This document shows, in pieces, positions 43,729 to 55,947 of a DNA stretch of 64,000 nucleotides. The position numbers and the translations under genes are program-made. Every line of letters begins with the position of its first letter. The stretch's first letter is position 1. This DNA comes from Torymus aiolomorphi (lineage: Eukaryota > Arthropoda > Insecta > Hymenoptera > Torymidae): assembly GCA_036365515.1 (NCBI GenBank), contig CM070873.1, forward strand, positions 23,877,085 through 23,941,084, written 5' to 3'. The notes beneath the pieces were generated by a model that did no database searches, was not told the DNA's origin, and saw only the letters and a list, made by a program, of their open reading frames with translations.

Positions 43729-46498
43729 TCTAGCGGAAATCGAAAATGTTAAAAAAGTGTAATAAACTGTAAAAAAACGTAAGAAATCATAAGAAAATGT
43801 AAGTAATCGTATATTTATATTGGATTTCGGACGTTTTTTACACTTTCTTACATTTTCTTACATATTTTTACAGTTTCTTACATTTTCTTACCGTTTTTTT
43901 ACATTTTTAAAATTTTGCATTTTTTCATTTATTTTAACGTAACGTAAAAAAGTGTAAAAAAATGTAAAAAAGGAATGAAAAGATATAATAAAATGTAAGA
44001 AAGTGTAACACTTTACAGTTTCTTACAGAAACTTATATTTTTTTACATAATTTTACAGTTCTATACAATATATTACATTTTTTCACATTTTATTACATAT
44101 TATATTTTTTATTTTGTTACAACAAAAATATGAAAAAGTGTAAAAAAAATGTCAAAAAAGAACAAAAAAATGTAATAAAATGTAACAAAGTGTAACACTT
44201 TACAGTTTTTTACAGAAACTTACATTTTTTTACTTAATTTTACATTTCTATACAATTTATTACATTTCTTCACATTTTATTACATATTTTATTTTTTATT
44301 TCGTTAGAACCAAAATATGAAAAACTGTACATAAGTCTCAAAAGAGAACGAAAAAATGTAATCAAACGTGAGAAAGTGTAACACTTTATAGTTTTGTACA
44401 GGAACTTACATTTTTTTTACATAATTTTACATTTCTACACAATTTATTACATTTTTTCCGCCTATTATTATATATTATATTTTTCATCACCTTGGAACCA
44501 AAACATAAAAAAACGTGAAAAAAAAATAATACAAGAAAATTTAAGAATGTGGATCACTTCATAGTTTGTTACAGAAACTTACATTTTTTTACATCATTTT
44601 ACATTTCTATACAAATTATTACATTTTTTGCCTTTTATTATATATTTAATTTTTTACTTCGTTAGAACTAACATATCTAACTAGGGGAGCTGCGCCCCCT
44701 AAATAGATATATACAATCTCAATTAAAAAAAAATACTCGCGGCACATATGCACATATATACACTAATACCGCGAGAAGGAGAAAAACAGAAGGAGAAAGC
44801 TCAATACTGATCTGGCTTAGCCCTGCGACCTGCGTGCATGAGTACTATTGCAGCAGTCGTAACTGCTACTTCGGCTAGGCTATGTTCGCACACTAAGTAC
44901 CTACAGCGGAAAAACACATGCGACTCGCGCGACCGTGAGTGCTCCCTGGGTATAAGATATATCTATAGGATAAGATATGGACCCCGCGCGCTTTCTGCTA
45001 TTCTATAGCGAGTAGTGCTAGTGCGACATGCCGTTGAGCGCATATGTCCATGGTGTATTGCTATGTGTGATGTCAACAACTGCATCCGTGGTGAATGTCA
45101 TCCCTTTCATCGTGTCCGCCGATTAACGATGATTCGTCGGAGATGGGAAGGCAGTGTTTCAACGTCGAGAGCAGATTTAGTAAGCCCTTTCACGTTCCTA
45201 ACCTCTCTGATGGGTGAGCTGATGGTACTTTCTCTTGTTGCAGGTATATGTGGCAGGGAGAGTAGTGTAAACGACAGGCACTGCTGCAGACTGTTTGGGT
45301 GTGGAAATGTTGTCTGGGTCATCTATTTATTAATTAATGTGTGGTTTCTAGGTGCTCAACTTCTCTTGTTTGGCTCTGATACTAGTGACTATGTGTACAG
45401 TTAATCTGTTGCTTGTCTTCAGCGACTCTCAGGGAGGAGCTGTTTCCAGTAGTGAAACAACGGTTGAAGGTCTCCACCAGTCCTTTCCCTTTAGTGGTTA
45501 CAGGTAGATGGTACAGCGAGTGAACAACATCCATTGCTGAAGACTTTTCATTTGCATGGTATGTTTTTTGTGTCCTCTATTTATTAGTCATATGTGATTT
45601 TTAGGAGCTCAACTCTCCTCGGTTGTCCTTCAGAATAGGGACTGATCTGCTGCTCATGTGTTTTGTTGATCCCTAGGCTGAGGCAGTCCCTGATATTGAT
45701 ACACAATTGACGGTCTCTGTCAGTATCGTCCTTCCAGGTGGCGTGGTTACTGACGTACAGCAAACTGGCATCCATGGAATAGTGCCAGCCCAGACCGTCC
45801 AGCCCTATTTTGCTGCTTCTGTAGCTCTAAGTGATCTTTGAGTGTTAGTGCTTTAGAGTGTGAGGGGATAGGTAAGTGTAATAAAATATAATAAAGCGTA
45901 GGAATATGTAAAATAATGTAAAAAGAGGTGAAAAAGTGTAATAAAATATAATAAAGCGTAGGAATATGTAAAAAAATGTAAAAAGACGTGAAAAAGTATA
46001 ACAAAATATAAAAAACCGTAAAAAAGTATAAAAAAGTATAATAAAGTGTAGGAATATGTAATAAAAAGTAAAAAAATGTAAAAAAATGTAAAAAGACGTC
46101 AAAAAGTATAAAAAAGTATAATTATGTGTAGGAATATGTAATAAAAAATAAAAAAATATAAAACGACGTGAAAAAATTGTAACAAAATATAATAATGTAT
46201 AAGAATTTGTAAAAAGTTGTAAAAAACTGTAAAGTAATTTTATAATTAAGGATAAAAATGAAAAAGTAATAAAATGTAAATAAATGTAAGGAAACGGAAG
46301 ATACTAAAAAAAAAGTTAAAAATTGTAATAAAATGTAAGAAAGTGTACGAAAACGTAAAAAGTGTCCGAAATCCAACAAAAAAGTACACTTACTTACGTT
46401 TGTTTACATTTTCTTACATTTTGTTACACTAATTTACATTTTCTTACTTTTTCTTACATTTACTTACGGTTTTTTACATTTTATAATTTCCGCCAGGG
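43729..46498. mobile_element. Foldback of TGTAAAAAA words, split by a ~1.2-kb insert
   Basis: The left end CTCTAGCGGAAATCGAAAATG and right end complement CCCTGGCGGAAATTATAAAATG are alike, and the word pattern (GTGTAAAAAAATG and its complement) fills 43740-44660 and 45870-46490. The insert from about 44690 to 45860 has quite different composition. The pairing of the two ends is inferred. Confidence 0.6.
44690..45860. other. Insert with ~250-bp degenerate direct repeats
   Basis: Repeated blocks around 45300-45480 and 45560-45720 share TCTATTTATTA, TTTCTAGGTGCTCAAC-like and CTGAT..TGCT words in the same order. The 129-aa + frame at 45015-45404 crosses one unit, has no known domain and is not supported as a gene. 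The left part includes the hairpin GGGGAGCTGCGCCCC. Confidence 0.5.
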
Positions 46499-46861
46499 CT
46501 TGTCTTATTTTATACTTTTGTAGAAAGTTTTATTATTTCTACTTTAAATTAGTTTAGATAAATGTATAAATCAAATATTTTCTAGAAAAAGATGTTAATG
46601 CTTTTTTTTGGAGGTAACATTTTTCAAAGATTCTGTACATCTTTCAAAATAAATTTTGTTAGTATATTATTCTTCTACAGAACATCTTGTTCGTTGTTTC
46701 AAAAAAATATTTAGTTAGTAGGAGTTGTTGAGTATTGAGTATGAAAGACGAGAGAGAGAGTAATTTTTTTTTTTTAAAGCGACTTAACAGTTGGTTAGAG
46801 AGCTAATAAGAATAATTTATTTTTGCTAGTATATAAGTTTTGCATGAACTTTTTATTATTA

Positions 46862-48926
46862 TATATGGCCGAATCCATGTCAAATCAGGTGATCCGCGTA
46901 TGCCTACGTCACCGATCGTTTTGAAATTAAAGTATTTATGTTCTTCTCCAAAAATTACTTGACACGTATTTTTTTATTTTTTTGTTACATCAAAATTTCA
47001 TGCATTCAGCAATGCCGAACAATTCCGAGAAAATCCTTACTTAGAAAAAGTTTTCAATGTCATTTTCAAACTGCTACTGTTTCACCAGTTTTTAAAGCTT
47101 TTTAGTATGTAACACATAATTTCACTCAGTTTTGAGCCCTCTTACACGTCCTTTATGTTATTTTCAAAAAAAAAGATAAAAAATGCACAAGTTATGCACT
47201 TTTTACTAAAAAATGCAGTTTTCTCAAAACTCCCATTTTTGTTTTGGCTGAAATTTTACAGGGAGGTAGAGGGTGTAATACCTATGAAATCATGTGTGTC
47301 ACATTACCTGTTTTTCCTGTGGGGAGAGAACAAAGATAAAATAAAATACTAAAATTTGTTGCTGCCTATCAGTAATAAACATCATATAATCAATATGAAT
47401 AGACTTGTTTGCATTCATAAATATACGTAGTCGCACATGTAGATGCTTATCTGAGCTAATGTACTTGTACAAAATGTAAAATTTGTCCAGAGTAAGGGAT
47501 TTTTATTACGTTTCATGTTCTAAAACTGCAAGATGTAGAAAGCACAGAAGAAATTACATATGCTTTGTGGGATAATGGAAACTTGATTAAAAAAACACTA
47601 TCAATTTCTTCTTTTAAAGATGAACTTTCTGTTTGGACCATGAAGGTTAGTACTCACATGCATGTAAAAAATACACAACGCAAAACTATAAAAGTAGAAA
47701 GAGAAAATGCTAAAAAGACCCACATCATTTAGTTCTTCAAATAAACTTCGCTGAAAACTGTGCTGTGATTCATAATAAAGCTGTTCAAGGAAATCATTGG
47801 GTTAATGATCAAATTTCTATTTTCACAGCAGTAACTTATCAAGGGGGTTTGACACAAAGTTTCACAGTCATGCGTGATGATCGAAAACATGATTCAGCGT
47901 ATATTTTGCTAGCAGTAGAAAAAATTATAACTTACTTAAAAGAAAATTGTTGTGATTCAATAAAAAAAATTACCATTGTATCAGACGGCGCCGCTAACCA
48001 TTTTAAAATAAAGCATTATGCTACTTCGTATGGTCTTCGAGAGCTCCATGAAAAATCGATTCAAAATGCTGATGATTTTGTAGAGCACGTTCAAAAATAT
48101 ACAGATGCAATTAAAATAATACATTTACAAGACATTGACGTAGAAGAATTTAGAAAAGTAAAAAATGTTGATTGATTTGCAGTTCCAAAGTATCATGGAA
48201 TTCAAAAAACTCATATGTGGATTAAAAATACATATAAAGACAAAACACATTGCTTTACAACCAACACTGCTGATCGTCCGCTCACTGAAATTAAAAGAAA
48301 CAAAAACAAAAACAAAAGCACTCATGAAATTAACAAATCTAGAAAACTAAAAATAAAAATTATTTGTTACGCATGTGTATATCATGCGTGTTTGTGCACG
48401 AAGGTACACTGCTTACACATGTATACAAGTCATTTGCATTAACTCACTCCAGCGTGTATATATGTGACTAGGTGTATTTATGAATGTACACAAGTTTCAT
48501 ATTGATTATATGATGTTTATTACTGACAGGCAGGAACAAATTTTAGTATTTTATTTTATCTTTGTTCTCTCTCCACAGCAAAAAAAGGTAACGTGACACA
48601 CATGATTTGATAGGTATCCCTCTACCTCTCTGTAAATTTTCAGCTAAAAAAATGGGAGTTTTGAGAAAACTGCATTTTTCTAAAAAGTGCATTTTTTAGT
48701 CAAAAGTTCATAACTCGTGCATTTTTTATTTATTTTTTTTTTTTTAATAACATAAAGAACGTGAAAGAGGGCTCAAAACTGAGTGAAATTATGTGTTACA
48801 CGCTAAAAAGCTTTAAAAACTTGTGAAACAGTAGCAGTTTGAAAATAATATTCAGTCAGGATTTTCTCGGAATTTTTTTAGCATTACTCAACGCATGAAA
48901 TTTTGATGCAACAAAAAAATAAAAAA
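46862..48926 (+). mobile_element. TIR DNA transposon copy A with transposase C-terminal remnant
   Basis: The left arm from ATGGCCGAATCCATGTCAAA runs to about 47420 and recurs in inverse at about 48440-48926 (for example the ACATAATTTCACTCAGTTTTGAG block). The right arm lacks the outermost ~65-120 bp. The inner segment encodes a broken transposase. The same terminal sequence bounds copy B at 60410. Confidence 0.82.
47505..48345 (+). pseudogene. Transposase-like protein remnant (uncharacterised insect family)
   Basis: Blocks in order: FHVLKLQDVESTEEITYALW, DELSVWTMKVSTHMHVK, then after a one-base shift near 47725 LQINFAENCAVIHNKAVQGN, QISIFTAVTYQGGLTQS, ITIVSDGAANHFK, HYATSYGLREL and YHGIQKTHMW. 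The two acidic positions in NFAEN and VSDGAA are good candidates for DDE-type catalytic aspartate/glutamate. Sequence normally between AANHFK and the HYATSYG block is deleted, and TGA at about 48173 sits where a Trp would fit. It resembles proteins found in many arthropod genomes without a formal name. Confidence 0.65.
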
Positions 48927-50418
48927 AATAAGAGAGAGAGAGAGAGAGACAGACAGAATTGAATATTTTTTTAAAAAGATGAGACGACAGTTGTTTGTAG
49001 GTAATAACAATTATTTAGTTTTCTCAACATGTAAGTTTTGCATGAACTAAAAAATAATTATTAATAGATGAGAAAATTTGCAAGGAATAAGAAAAAATAT
49101 GTATTTCTCTATAAGCTATGACTTTCGTAGAATGTTACTTGTTGATTTCACAACTTTCTAAGAGACTAAGAGAAATATGCATCTATACTAATATTGATAA
49201 TCTGACGATAATATTATGTTTCCGTTCGTACGAATGCAAAAAGCTCTGATTGAAACAGGGAATCCACATGGGTGTACAAAAATTGTGTGTCGTATGTCAT
49301 GTACCGTGCGATTTGTACCGTGACAATTTTCGAAGTCTATAAAAAAATTTATTAGCATAAGAAAAAGTGGAATAGACAGTAAATCGGAGTATACTGCTTA
49401 TACTGCGTCTATTCCACTGTGCTATGGTTTGAGGGAAAAGTTGATAAGACTGAAAACGCGTACGACGATAGAGACGTATTCGTCTCTGATGTGATATTAG
49501 TTATTTAAGTATTATGGCCTGAAGAGGTCGCATACCAGGGACGAAACGTTGCCGGTATTTATGGAAAAAATTAACTAATGGAGTTTTTATTTAAGCCTTG
49601 GGTTGTCCTCCCACATTTGCTGTGTTATCATTTCACTACTTGATAAGGACCATTTTTACTGAGAAGATGACAGAGAATAGCTCAGAATTTTTTAAAATCG
49701 AAAATATAACATTTTTTATATTGTTTATAAATAATGTTAATTAACAATTAACCTAACCACTTCTCGGCCTGGTAACTTTGAAAAATGGATTCAGCATACC
49801 AAAAAACATACAGTAACATCAAGTTACCGAGGGGACCTAAAAAGTACACCCCCCCCCCCCCCATCCGACGGCCGGACTATTATACACATAACTTTCTGAA
49901 AATTCTTATTGAAAATACTTGAATTAATAATCTATGATTGTTATACATCTTGTAAAATTAAAAACAAATAATTTATGAACTAAGAATCACTATGAGAACA
50001 AAAACTGTTTTGACATTTATTTATGGGATATAACTTTTTGAAATTATTATCTTAATCTTGTCTAGAAAAAAGTTTACTATGGACTCTGAAACATTTTAGC
50101 GTCTCTTACTATGAGCAAATCATAAATTAAATTATTCTGAGCATTTTTATTCGTTCAAATATTCACAATAACACATCATTTTGGCATTTTTCCGTATTTC
50201 AATTTTCATTTTATATAATCTTTTAAACAGTTTATGAACTAAGAATTACTGAGAAAACACAAACTTTCTTGACATACATTTATGGATATAACTTCTTGAA
50301 ATTATTATCTTAATCTAGTGTAGAAAAAATTTACTGTGGACTTCTCTGAAACAGTTTTATTATTCCATCTTTCTTCTTCATCTCCTATACATAAAATCAA
50401 ATAGGAAATTTCTTTTTA
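48927..50418. other. AT-rich stretch with one hammerhead-like core
   Basis: Contains (GA)n at about 48930-48950, a short-arm hairpin (GGAATAGACAGTAAATCGGAG with its complement near 49400), a poly-C run (49849-49862) and the core described separately. No gene is supported. Confidence 0.5.
49500..49560 (+). ncRNA. Hammerhead-like CTGAAGA...GAAAC motif
   Basis: CTGAAGA at 49519-49525, a weak hairpin around GGTC...GGGAC, GAAAC at 49543-49547. The context (GGCCTGAAGAGG...CGAAACGTTG) is like the Penelope-linked site at 10538. No Penelope coding sequence is seen nearby. Confidence 0.4.
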
Positions 50419-50575
50419 TTAACCTTTAGAGGACGGGGATTTGGGTTTACTGTTTTCTCTCACTTTTCTATAGAAATCGAGTTTTTGTGATGTCTCACAT
50501 CTCAAAACTAACACATGTAAAGGGTCGATCATGGGCATGGCCCGTATAGGGGCCATCCCGTCCTCTAAAGGTTAA
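50419..50575. mobile_element. piggyBac-type MITE, 149 bp between TTAA sites
   Basis: TTAA-CCTTTAGAGGACGGG at the left and CCCGTCCTCTAAAGG-TTAA at the right, with a spacer of about 120 bp without coding. TTAA duplication and CCTTT start are hallmarks of piggyBac-type elements. Confidence 0.85.
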
Positions 50576-51882
50576 AGCTGGAGTTTGTTCACGAAGTAAA
50601 TTGGGAGTTTCATTATTTTAGTATCTAGATATTTCTTTTTCATAGGTATCAAGCAGTTGTCTGTAGCTATCGCTTTCTTTTGTCGCAAGATCTTTTTCTG
50701 TTTTTCATATACATTTATGTAAAATAAAGAGGAATCCTACCACACAGCACATTCAGTTGATGATAAACGCCACTTTATATAATAACTTTTTTCTTGATCA
50801 TGATTCCTTGTGTCACTAAATACAATTGCAAAGTCCATATGTAAACAATCATACAACAAATCCAAATTCTTTAGTAGTAAAAACATTCATTCTTTTTCTC
50901 CTGGAAAAATGTGTTCTACTTTTGTGTCCGACTTCAAGTATAAATTACTTTGAAAACTCAATAACTCTCGTTTTAAAAACTCAAAAGAGCAAATCTTTTG
51001 TTAAAATCATTTTCCGCAAAACCAAGTTATACTTTCCCACACATAAACACGTTCACTTGAATTAATAATACCACTACATTGCATTAGAATAAATTTGAAA
51101 TTTAATTCTAAATTCCTTTTGATATTGCCTTAGATACAGCAACTTTTAATTACTGACTTTTCCGGATAATTTATTAATTAATTAAAGACTTTTCTTGATT
51201 GATGAAACAAAAATCTTCTCAGACATAAAATTGCATGTTCTCTTGTTATTATGCTTATATGCTTATCCTGATCAAATTCGACAGGAATCCTGAGCAATTT
51301 CGCCTTTGATTCTACAGTCAACTTTAATCATTTCTGAAATGATCCATAAATATTTGTGCAAAGAATATATGAAGCTTTGCACTTATACACGAAAGAAAAT
51401 CATATCAACTCAAACTTTCTTCAAGAAATGATATATAAAGCACTGCCACCACAAGTACATCCTAAGCTACACTTGCACGTTCCATAAAAAATCACACGAG
51501 GTTTAACTTTCTTAACTGTGTTACCATGTTCCAGCTTCCATAGATGTAATAACCATAAACGTAATAACTATTTTCTTGATCATCTTCTACTCTAGATACA
51601 ATTAAAATACAATTAAAATTGTACCTTCAAAAGAATTACTTGAACTCAAAATCTCTCTTACTTGAGAAAGATGAGTTCTGATCCCGACTATAATTTAGGA
51701 AGTTATAATATACTAGAAGAAATAACAAAATCCTGATCTTCTATAATCTGAAAATATAAAAAATCTACACAAAGTGTCAAGGTTCATTATTTATTAAATA
51801 AATCGTATAAATAAGTTTCCATTGTTTTCACTTTTCGTCATTTTGTTATTTTTTGACATTTACATATAGGAATACTTAAATA
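50576..51882. other. AT-rich stretch, nothing recognised
   Basis: No gene, repeat or RNA could be supported. The 79-aa + frame at 50826-51065 looks like chance. Confidence 0.5.
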
Positions 51883-52016
51883 GGTTTATGGAGCCCTTTC
51901 CGTTGGATCTATCAATGAGGTTATTTCTTTAGTCTTATGGAGCCCGGGCTCCATAGAACTAGTGTGTAAGACAAAGATAGCACCATAGGAAAAATACATG
52001 TCGGGCTCCATAAACA
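51883..52016. repeat. Nested palindrome TATGGAGCCCGGGCTCCATA
   Basis: A perfect 20-bp palindrome at about 51937-51956, framed by TTTATGGAGCCC at 51885 and GGGCTCCATAAA at 52004. It adjoins a long (GT)n run. Confidence 0.8.
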
Positions 52017-52028
52017 TACATATACAAA

Positions 52029-52220
<192 letters not shown>

Positions 52221-52399
52221 ATTTTAAAGTGGAAAAATAGTAGAAATAGCTTTTTAGGCTGATTTTCGAGTTTAGGAAGTTTTTGGCAACTATCAATGAC
52301 AGTTTTCCTTCAATCTACAGAAAAAATCTGACATTTAAAAAAAAAATGGTCCGGATTCGTTCATTCCAAGCGGAGATGTCAATTTGGTGACAAAAAAAT

Positions 52400-52560
52400 G
52401 CCAAAAAGCCCCACTGTGCGCCGTCGATAAATGCGACATGAGCTTTTGTAACAGAAGAGAATAGTTAAGTTTCTAATTTAAAAATAAGTACTATTTGTAT
52501 AACGGTTTTGTAAGAATACAAGTAATTTTATATGCTCCATTATAATATTATAGTTAAGGA
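52400..52560 (+). pseudogene. Second MINPP-like last-exon fragment and 3' flank
   Basis: AVDKCDMSFCN followed by TAG at 52462-52464 matches the end of exon 8 at 16455-16494, and the similarity extends through the 3' UTR (CTATTTGTATAACGGTTTTGTAA against CTATTTGTATAGTTTTGTAA). After a foldback at 52694-53142 it resumes at about 53197-53263, matching 17678-17717. Upstream exons are not found, so this is a partial duplicate. Confidence 0.75.
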
Positions 52561-52693
52561 AATGGCGAAACCTATATAGAATACCATACCTACCGACATT
52601 CTCGTATTTTTCCTTATTCGTTTTGAATTTTCGTTTTTAATAATTTTTTTACATTCTCTGACCTTTAAGTCGTTATATATCGACAGCGAATAA

Positions 52694-53142
52694 AGGTGGC
52701 TCCAGCGACTTTACTTAAAATTATAGATTAAGATGAAACCGTTAAGAAAAAGTGGGTTCAATATCCAAATTAGCGAGAAAATTGCATCGCAAAATGTTCA
52801 TTTTGAACATGCAGCTTATGGGAATTTGATAAAAAATGTGTTTTCAGTAAAAAATGTATATGGTTATAGGATTTGAAACAGCGATTCTGACGGTATAAAA
52901 AAAATTGTAGGTTGACATGCAATTTAGAGAGTGCAATTTAGCTTCATGGGGCGAAAATGAACCTTTTTATTCTGTTTTATTATTGGTGATATTTTTTTAC
53001 AAGTTATACGCGTATAAATCATTTGCAGTTATATAGATTTAAATTTAAAACTTTACTTTTGCGAAAAACTGTAAATGTTAACTGAGACGCCAGCGGGGCC
53101 CCCGCTTGATACGATATCCAACGCTGGAGCCACCTTAATAAT
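52694..53142. mobile_element. GGTGGCTCCAGCG-family element in the duplicate 3' flank
   Basis: AAAGGTGGCTCCAGCGACTT at the left and AACGCTGGAGCCACCTT at the right, the same termini as the 8344-10965 foldback. The interior is unrelated and has weak inverted symmetry. Confidence 0.7.
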
Positions 53143-53263
53143 AGGAAATTCGATGTAAGAATCTGTAATTTTAACGCTAAACATTCAGATCATTTATAGA
53201 GAAATTTAAAAAAAAATGGGCTTGTCAGTTTTGAGCTTTTAGAAGACGTTTACGATATAATTA

Positions 53264-54240
53264 GAAAACGATGACTTGAATGTCGGAGCCAATTACAAAT
53301 TCGTACACTAAATTCTTATTATTTAAATTTATTTTCAAGTTTTGTAAAATTATTGCAGTCATCCACTATTTTCAGTGATTTGAAGGAACAGTGGATGACT
53401 TGCAGAATCAGTAAAATCTAAACTTGAAAAAGAATAACGGAAAATTCCGAAATGTCGATATATAAAATTTGAAATAATGATCTTATTTGTAAAACAATAT
53501 TATTTTTTAAAAGAAGGTTTTCATACTTGTATTATAAAAAGGGTTTTTATAATACATGTATAACAGTAGTTGAAGATATTATTCTGTAGAGAAATTATTA
53601 AAGAAATTATGTATGTTATTCAATAAATGATATTTAATCGCATTTATTATAAAAGCTATTACAAATTATTCCTTTTCAATTATCCATAATATATTTCGAT
53701 AAACATAAATATAAATTCGTTAATTATTATAACAATTCCTAATCCACGAAAGCAAAGGTTTATTTATTTCAATATAGTGAACGTATTACGATGACATAAT
53801 TAAATGTTAAAGAAATATATAGATTTAATAATAATATTAGCATCTAACTTAAACAATACAAATTAGTATTGCTCAATTTCAGTGCCTCTCGATCAAAATA
53901 ATAAAAAAATATGGTCACTTTTATTTTATTCCCAAATGAAACGTAGCGGTAAGTAATAATTCACGTTTTTCGTCTTTCATTGCGGCTCTGCAAAAAATAA
54001 TACAAGATCGTGTTTACGTTTGCCTTCTAGAGGGCAAATAGAGTTAACAATATATACAGTGATTCTTCTTCATTTTACAAAATGTATCAAAAATATAAAA
54101 GATAATGGATTAAAACAAAACGGATGATATGAAAACTTGTCTTATTTTTAATTAATTTTATTTATTTTTAATAAATCCGATCTTATAGTACATTTTCCAC
54201 GGACTAACGTACGGAAGTAAACAAACGCATATACCTATAC
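53264..54240. other. AT-rich stretch, no gene recognised
   Basis: One short hairpin at 53356-53403 (AGTCATCCACT...AGTGGATGACT). Otherwise AT-rich sequence without supported features. Confidence 0.5.
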
Positions 54241-54263
54241 AATTGTCGGCATGCTCTTGGCAG

Positions 54264-54971
54264 TTACTTATTATTATGCATGAAAGCGCACCACGAACCC
54301 TGGCAATGGTCCGCCTTGTCCCCAAACTTGTTATGGTACCAGCACCAACGGCCGTCGGACCGCGAGCGAGATCTCGACCTACTCCTCGACGCGGGGCGAT
54401 CCATCCGACGGCGCAAGTCGTCAACCTGCAGACTCAGCTGTTTCACCCGCTCGCACAGCTCTGCGGTCCTCTGCGCCTCGGACTCGCTTACCCGCAAACA
54501 CTCGCTCACGCTGTCCGCCAGCTCTGCGAGCTCCGCGAGCGTCGACCGGCCGAGCTGCGTCGCCAGGATCGTCCGGACCTTCGCTGGCAGCCGGCTGAGC
54601 CACACCTCGCGCGCGATCTCCTCCTCGTTGTTGCCCGCCAGCTTGAGCAGCTCGGCCTGGAACTGCGACGGGCTCTTGTCGCCCAACTCCTCCCGCTCCA
54701 GTCTACACTTGATCATCGCGCGCTTGAGCCTCGCGTAGGGCTGGGCGCAGGCTTCTGTGCTCAGAATCACGTCCTCCACCGGCACCATGTGCTCGCAGTC
54801 GAGGGCGCCAATGACGTGGTTGAATTTGTCCCGCTCGGTGTGCACGCCCGAGACGACGAACCAGCTCTCCGCGATTATGAACCACAGGGACGGGTGCTCC
54901 GGCAGGAACTTTCGCAGGGGCACTTGGAACGGGACTTCGAGGTTAGGATCGACGTCAGACATCTCTCCCAA
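54264..54971 (-). CDS. Gag-like protein of a Gypsy-type LTR retrotransposon
   Basis: An intact 235-residue frame on the minus strand, strongly GC-rich compared with everything around it. It has a capsid-like middle (LWFIIAESWF, AREVWLSRLPAKVRTILA) and an Arg-Ser stretch. It ends in a knuckle-like segment CWYHNKFGDKADHC with a further Cys, as in insect Gypsy elements whose gag ends CWYHxxFGxxAxxC. Protease and polymerase are absent: the element is cut just after gag. The true start may be the second Met (MSDVDPN). Recent arrival is suggested by the unbroken frame and composition. Confidence 0.78.
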   Translation of the reverse strand: MGEMSDVDPNLEVPFQVPLRKFLPEHPSLWFIIAESWFVVSGVHTERDKFNHVIGALDCEHMVPVEDVILSTEACAQPYARLKRAMIKCRLEREELGDKSPSQFQAELLKLAGNNEEEIAREVWLSRLPAKVRTILATQLGRSTLAELAELADSVSECLRVSESEAQRTAELCERVKQLSLQVDDLRRRMDRPASRSRSRSRSRSDGRWCWYHNKFGDKADHCQGSWCAFMHNNK

Positions 54972-55306
54972 CTGTTATGCTCTTCTGGGCAGGTTGTGCG
55001 ATAGTTGGTTATATTTGGTTAATCGGAAAATGAATATACTGCATGCGTATTATTGCGAAATGTGAAATAAGTAATACCTGGTTGTTATCGAAGTGATGAG
55101 GCGAACAGTGAGATGATGTGCACAAGACGTTGTGGCTTTCACCATACAGATATAGGCATGTACTTACTCGTCTGCTGTGGGCAGGATTGGAAGGGGCGCA
55201 ACGACGAAGGAAGTGGTCACTTGTGTTGTGACGGTGTTTACTTACCATGAGGATGCCCGTACTAGACTAATCAACAGCCAATAGGATATATTTTCCATCG
55301 GCATGC

Positions 55307-55466
55307 GTGTTGGCGTGTTGTTAATGATGTATATAGAGGATATAGACACAAGAAAATACCGTTTATTCTCCGGCTTATCTTGGTTTGTTTGAAACTATAG
55401 ACTATATCTTCCATAGGCAGTGTAAAACATTCGCTCCGCACCAACTTACTCTGTCAGCGCCAACAA
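55307..55466 (-). mobile_element. Candidate 5' LTR of the truncated Gypsy-type element
   Basis: TGTTGGCG and CGCCAACA form the ends; AATAAA occurs on the minus strand near 55354. It lies upstream of the gag frame on the same strand with about 335 bp of leader between. No target duplication can be seen because the other end of the element is missing. A primer-binding site was not identified with confidence. Confidence 0.55.
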
Positions 55467-55947
55467 TCCTGCATAATCTTGCAAAATCTTTCGACGACGT
55501 AGCTCGATAAAACTAACTACCAGCACCTTCGTCTATATATTTTACCGAATTTCTAATATCATTTTTTGCCTCTGCCGCTCGTTCATCAGTACAATACATA
55601 ATAATATAATCAATTATTGCCATTAAAAGTAAAATGTTCATTTAACCAATACTTATTCCTGTGCCACACAAAATACTAACAATACCTAGTTGACTAAACG
55701 TAGAATTGATAATATCTTAAAATAACATATAATATGTAAAATTTAATACTAATAGATATTAAGTTTTGTAATTATAAATTAAATTATAATTATATAATTA
55801 TGATGACTAATTATAATAACTAATCATCATATAATATCATAATCTTACAAAAAGTGTAACTATAACTCTGTTCACAGCTTTATTAATAATATAAGTAATA
55901 CATTATACAACCAGGGAGGAAATCCGCCTGTGGGAATAATCGACTTT
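55467..55947. other. AT-rich stretch, nothing recognised
   Basis: Includes an (ATAATTATA)-rich section near 55740-55830. No gene is supported. Confidence 0.5.

Noticed and set aside
45015..45404. 129-aa protein on the + strand
   Set aside because: It crosses a degenerate direct-repeat unit, has no domain, and the second unit does not keep the frame.
45870..46400. Minus-strand frames rich in Phe/Tyr/Ile (85 aa each; similar at 55987-56271)
   Set aside because: They come from the short-word repeats of foldback elements; the same words give similar frames wherever they occur.
54243..55065. Long + strand frames, up to 253 aa
   Set aside because: They are antisense shadows of the GC-rich gag frame on the minus strand, whose knuckle-like Cys/His end makes the minus strand the real one.
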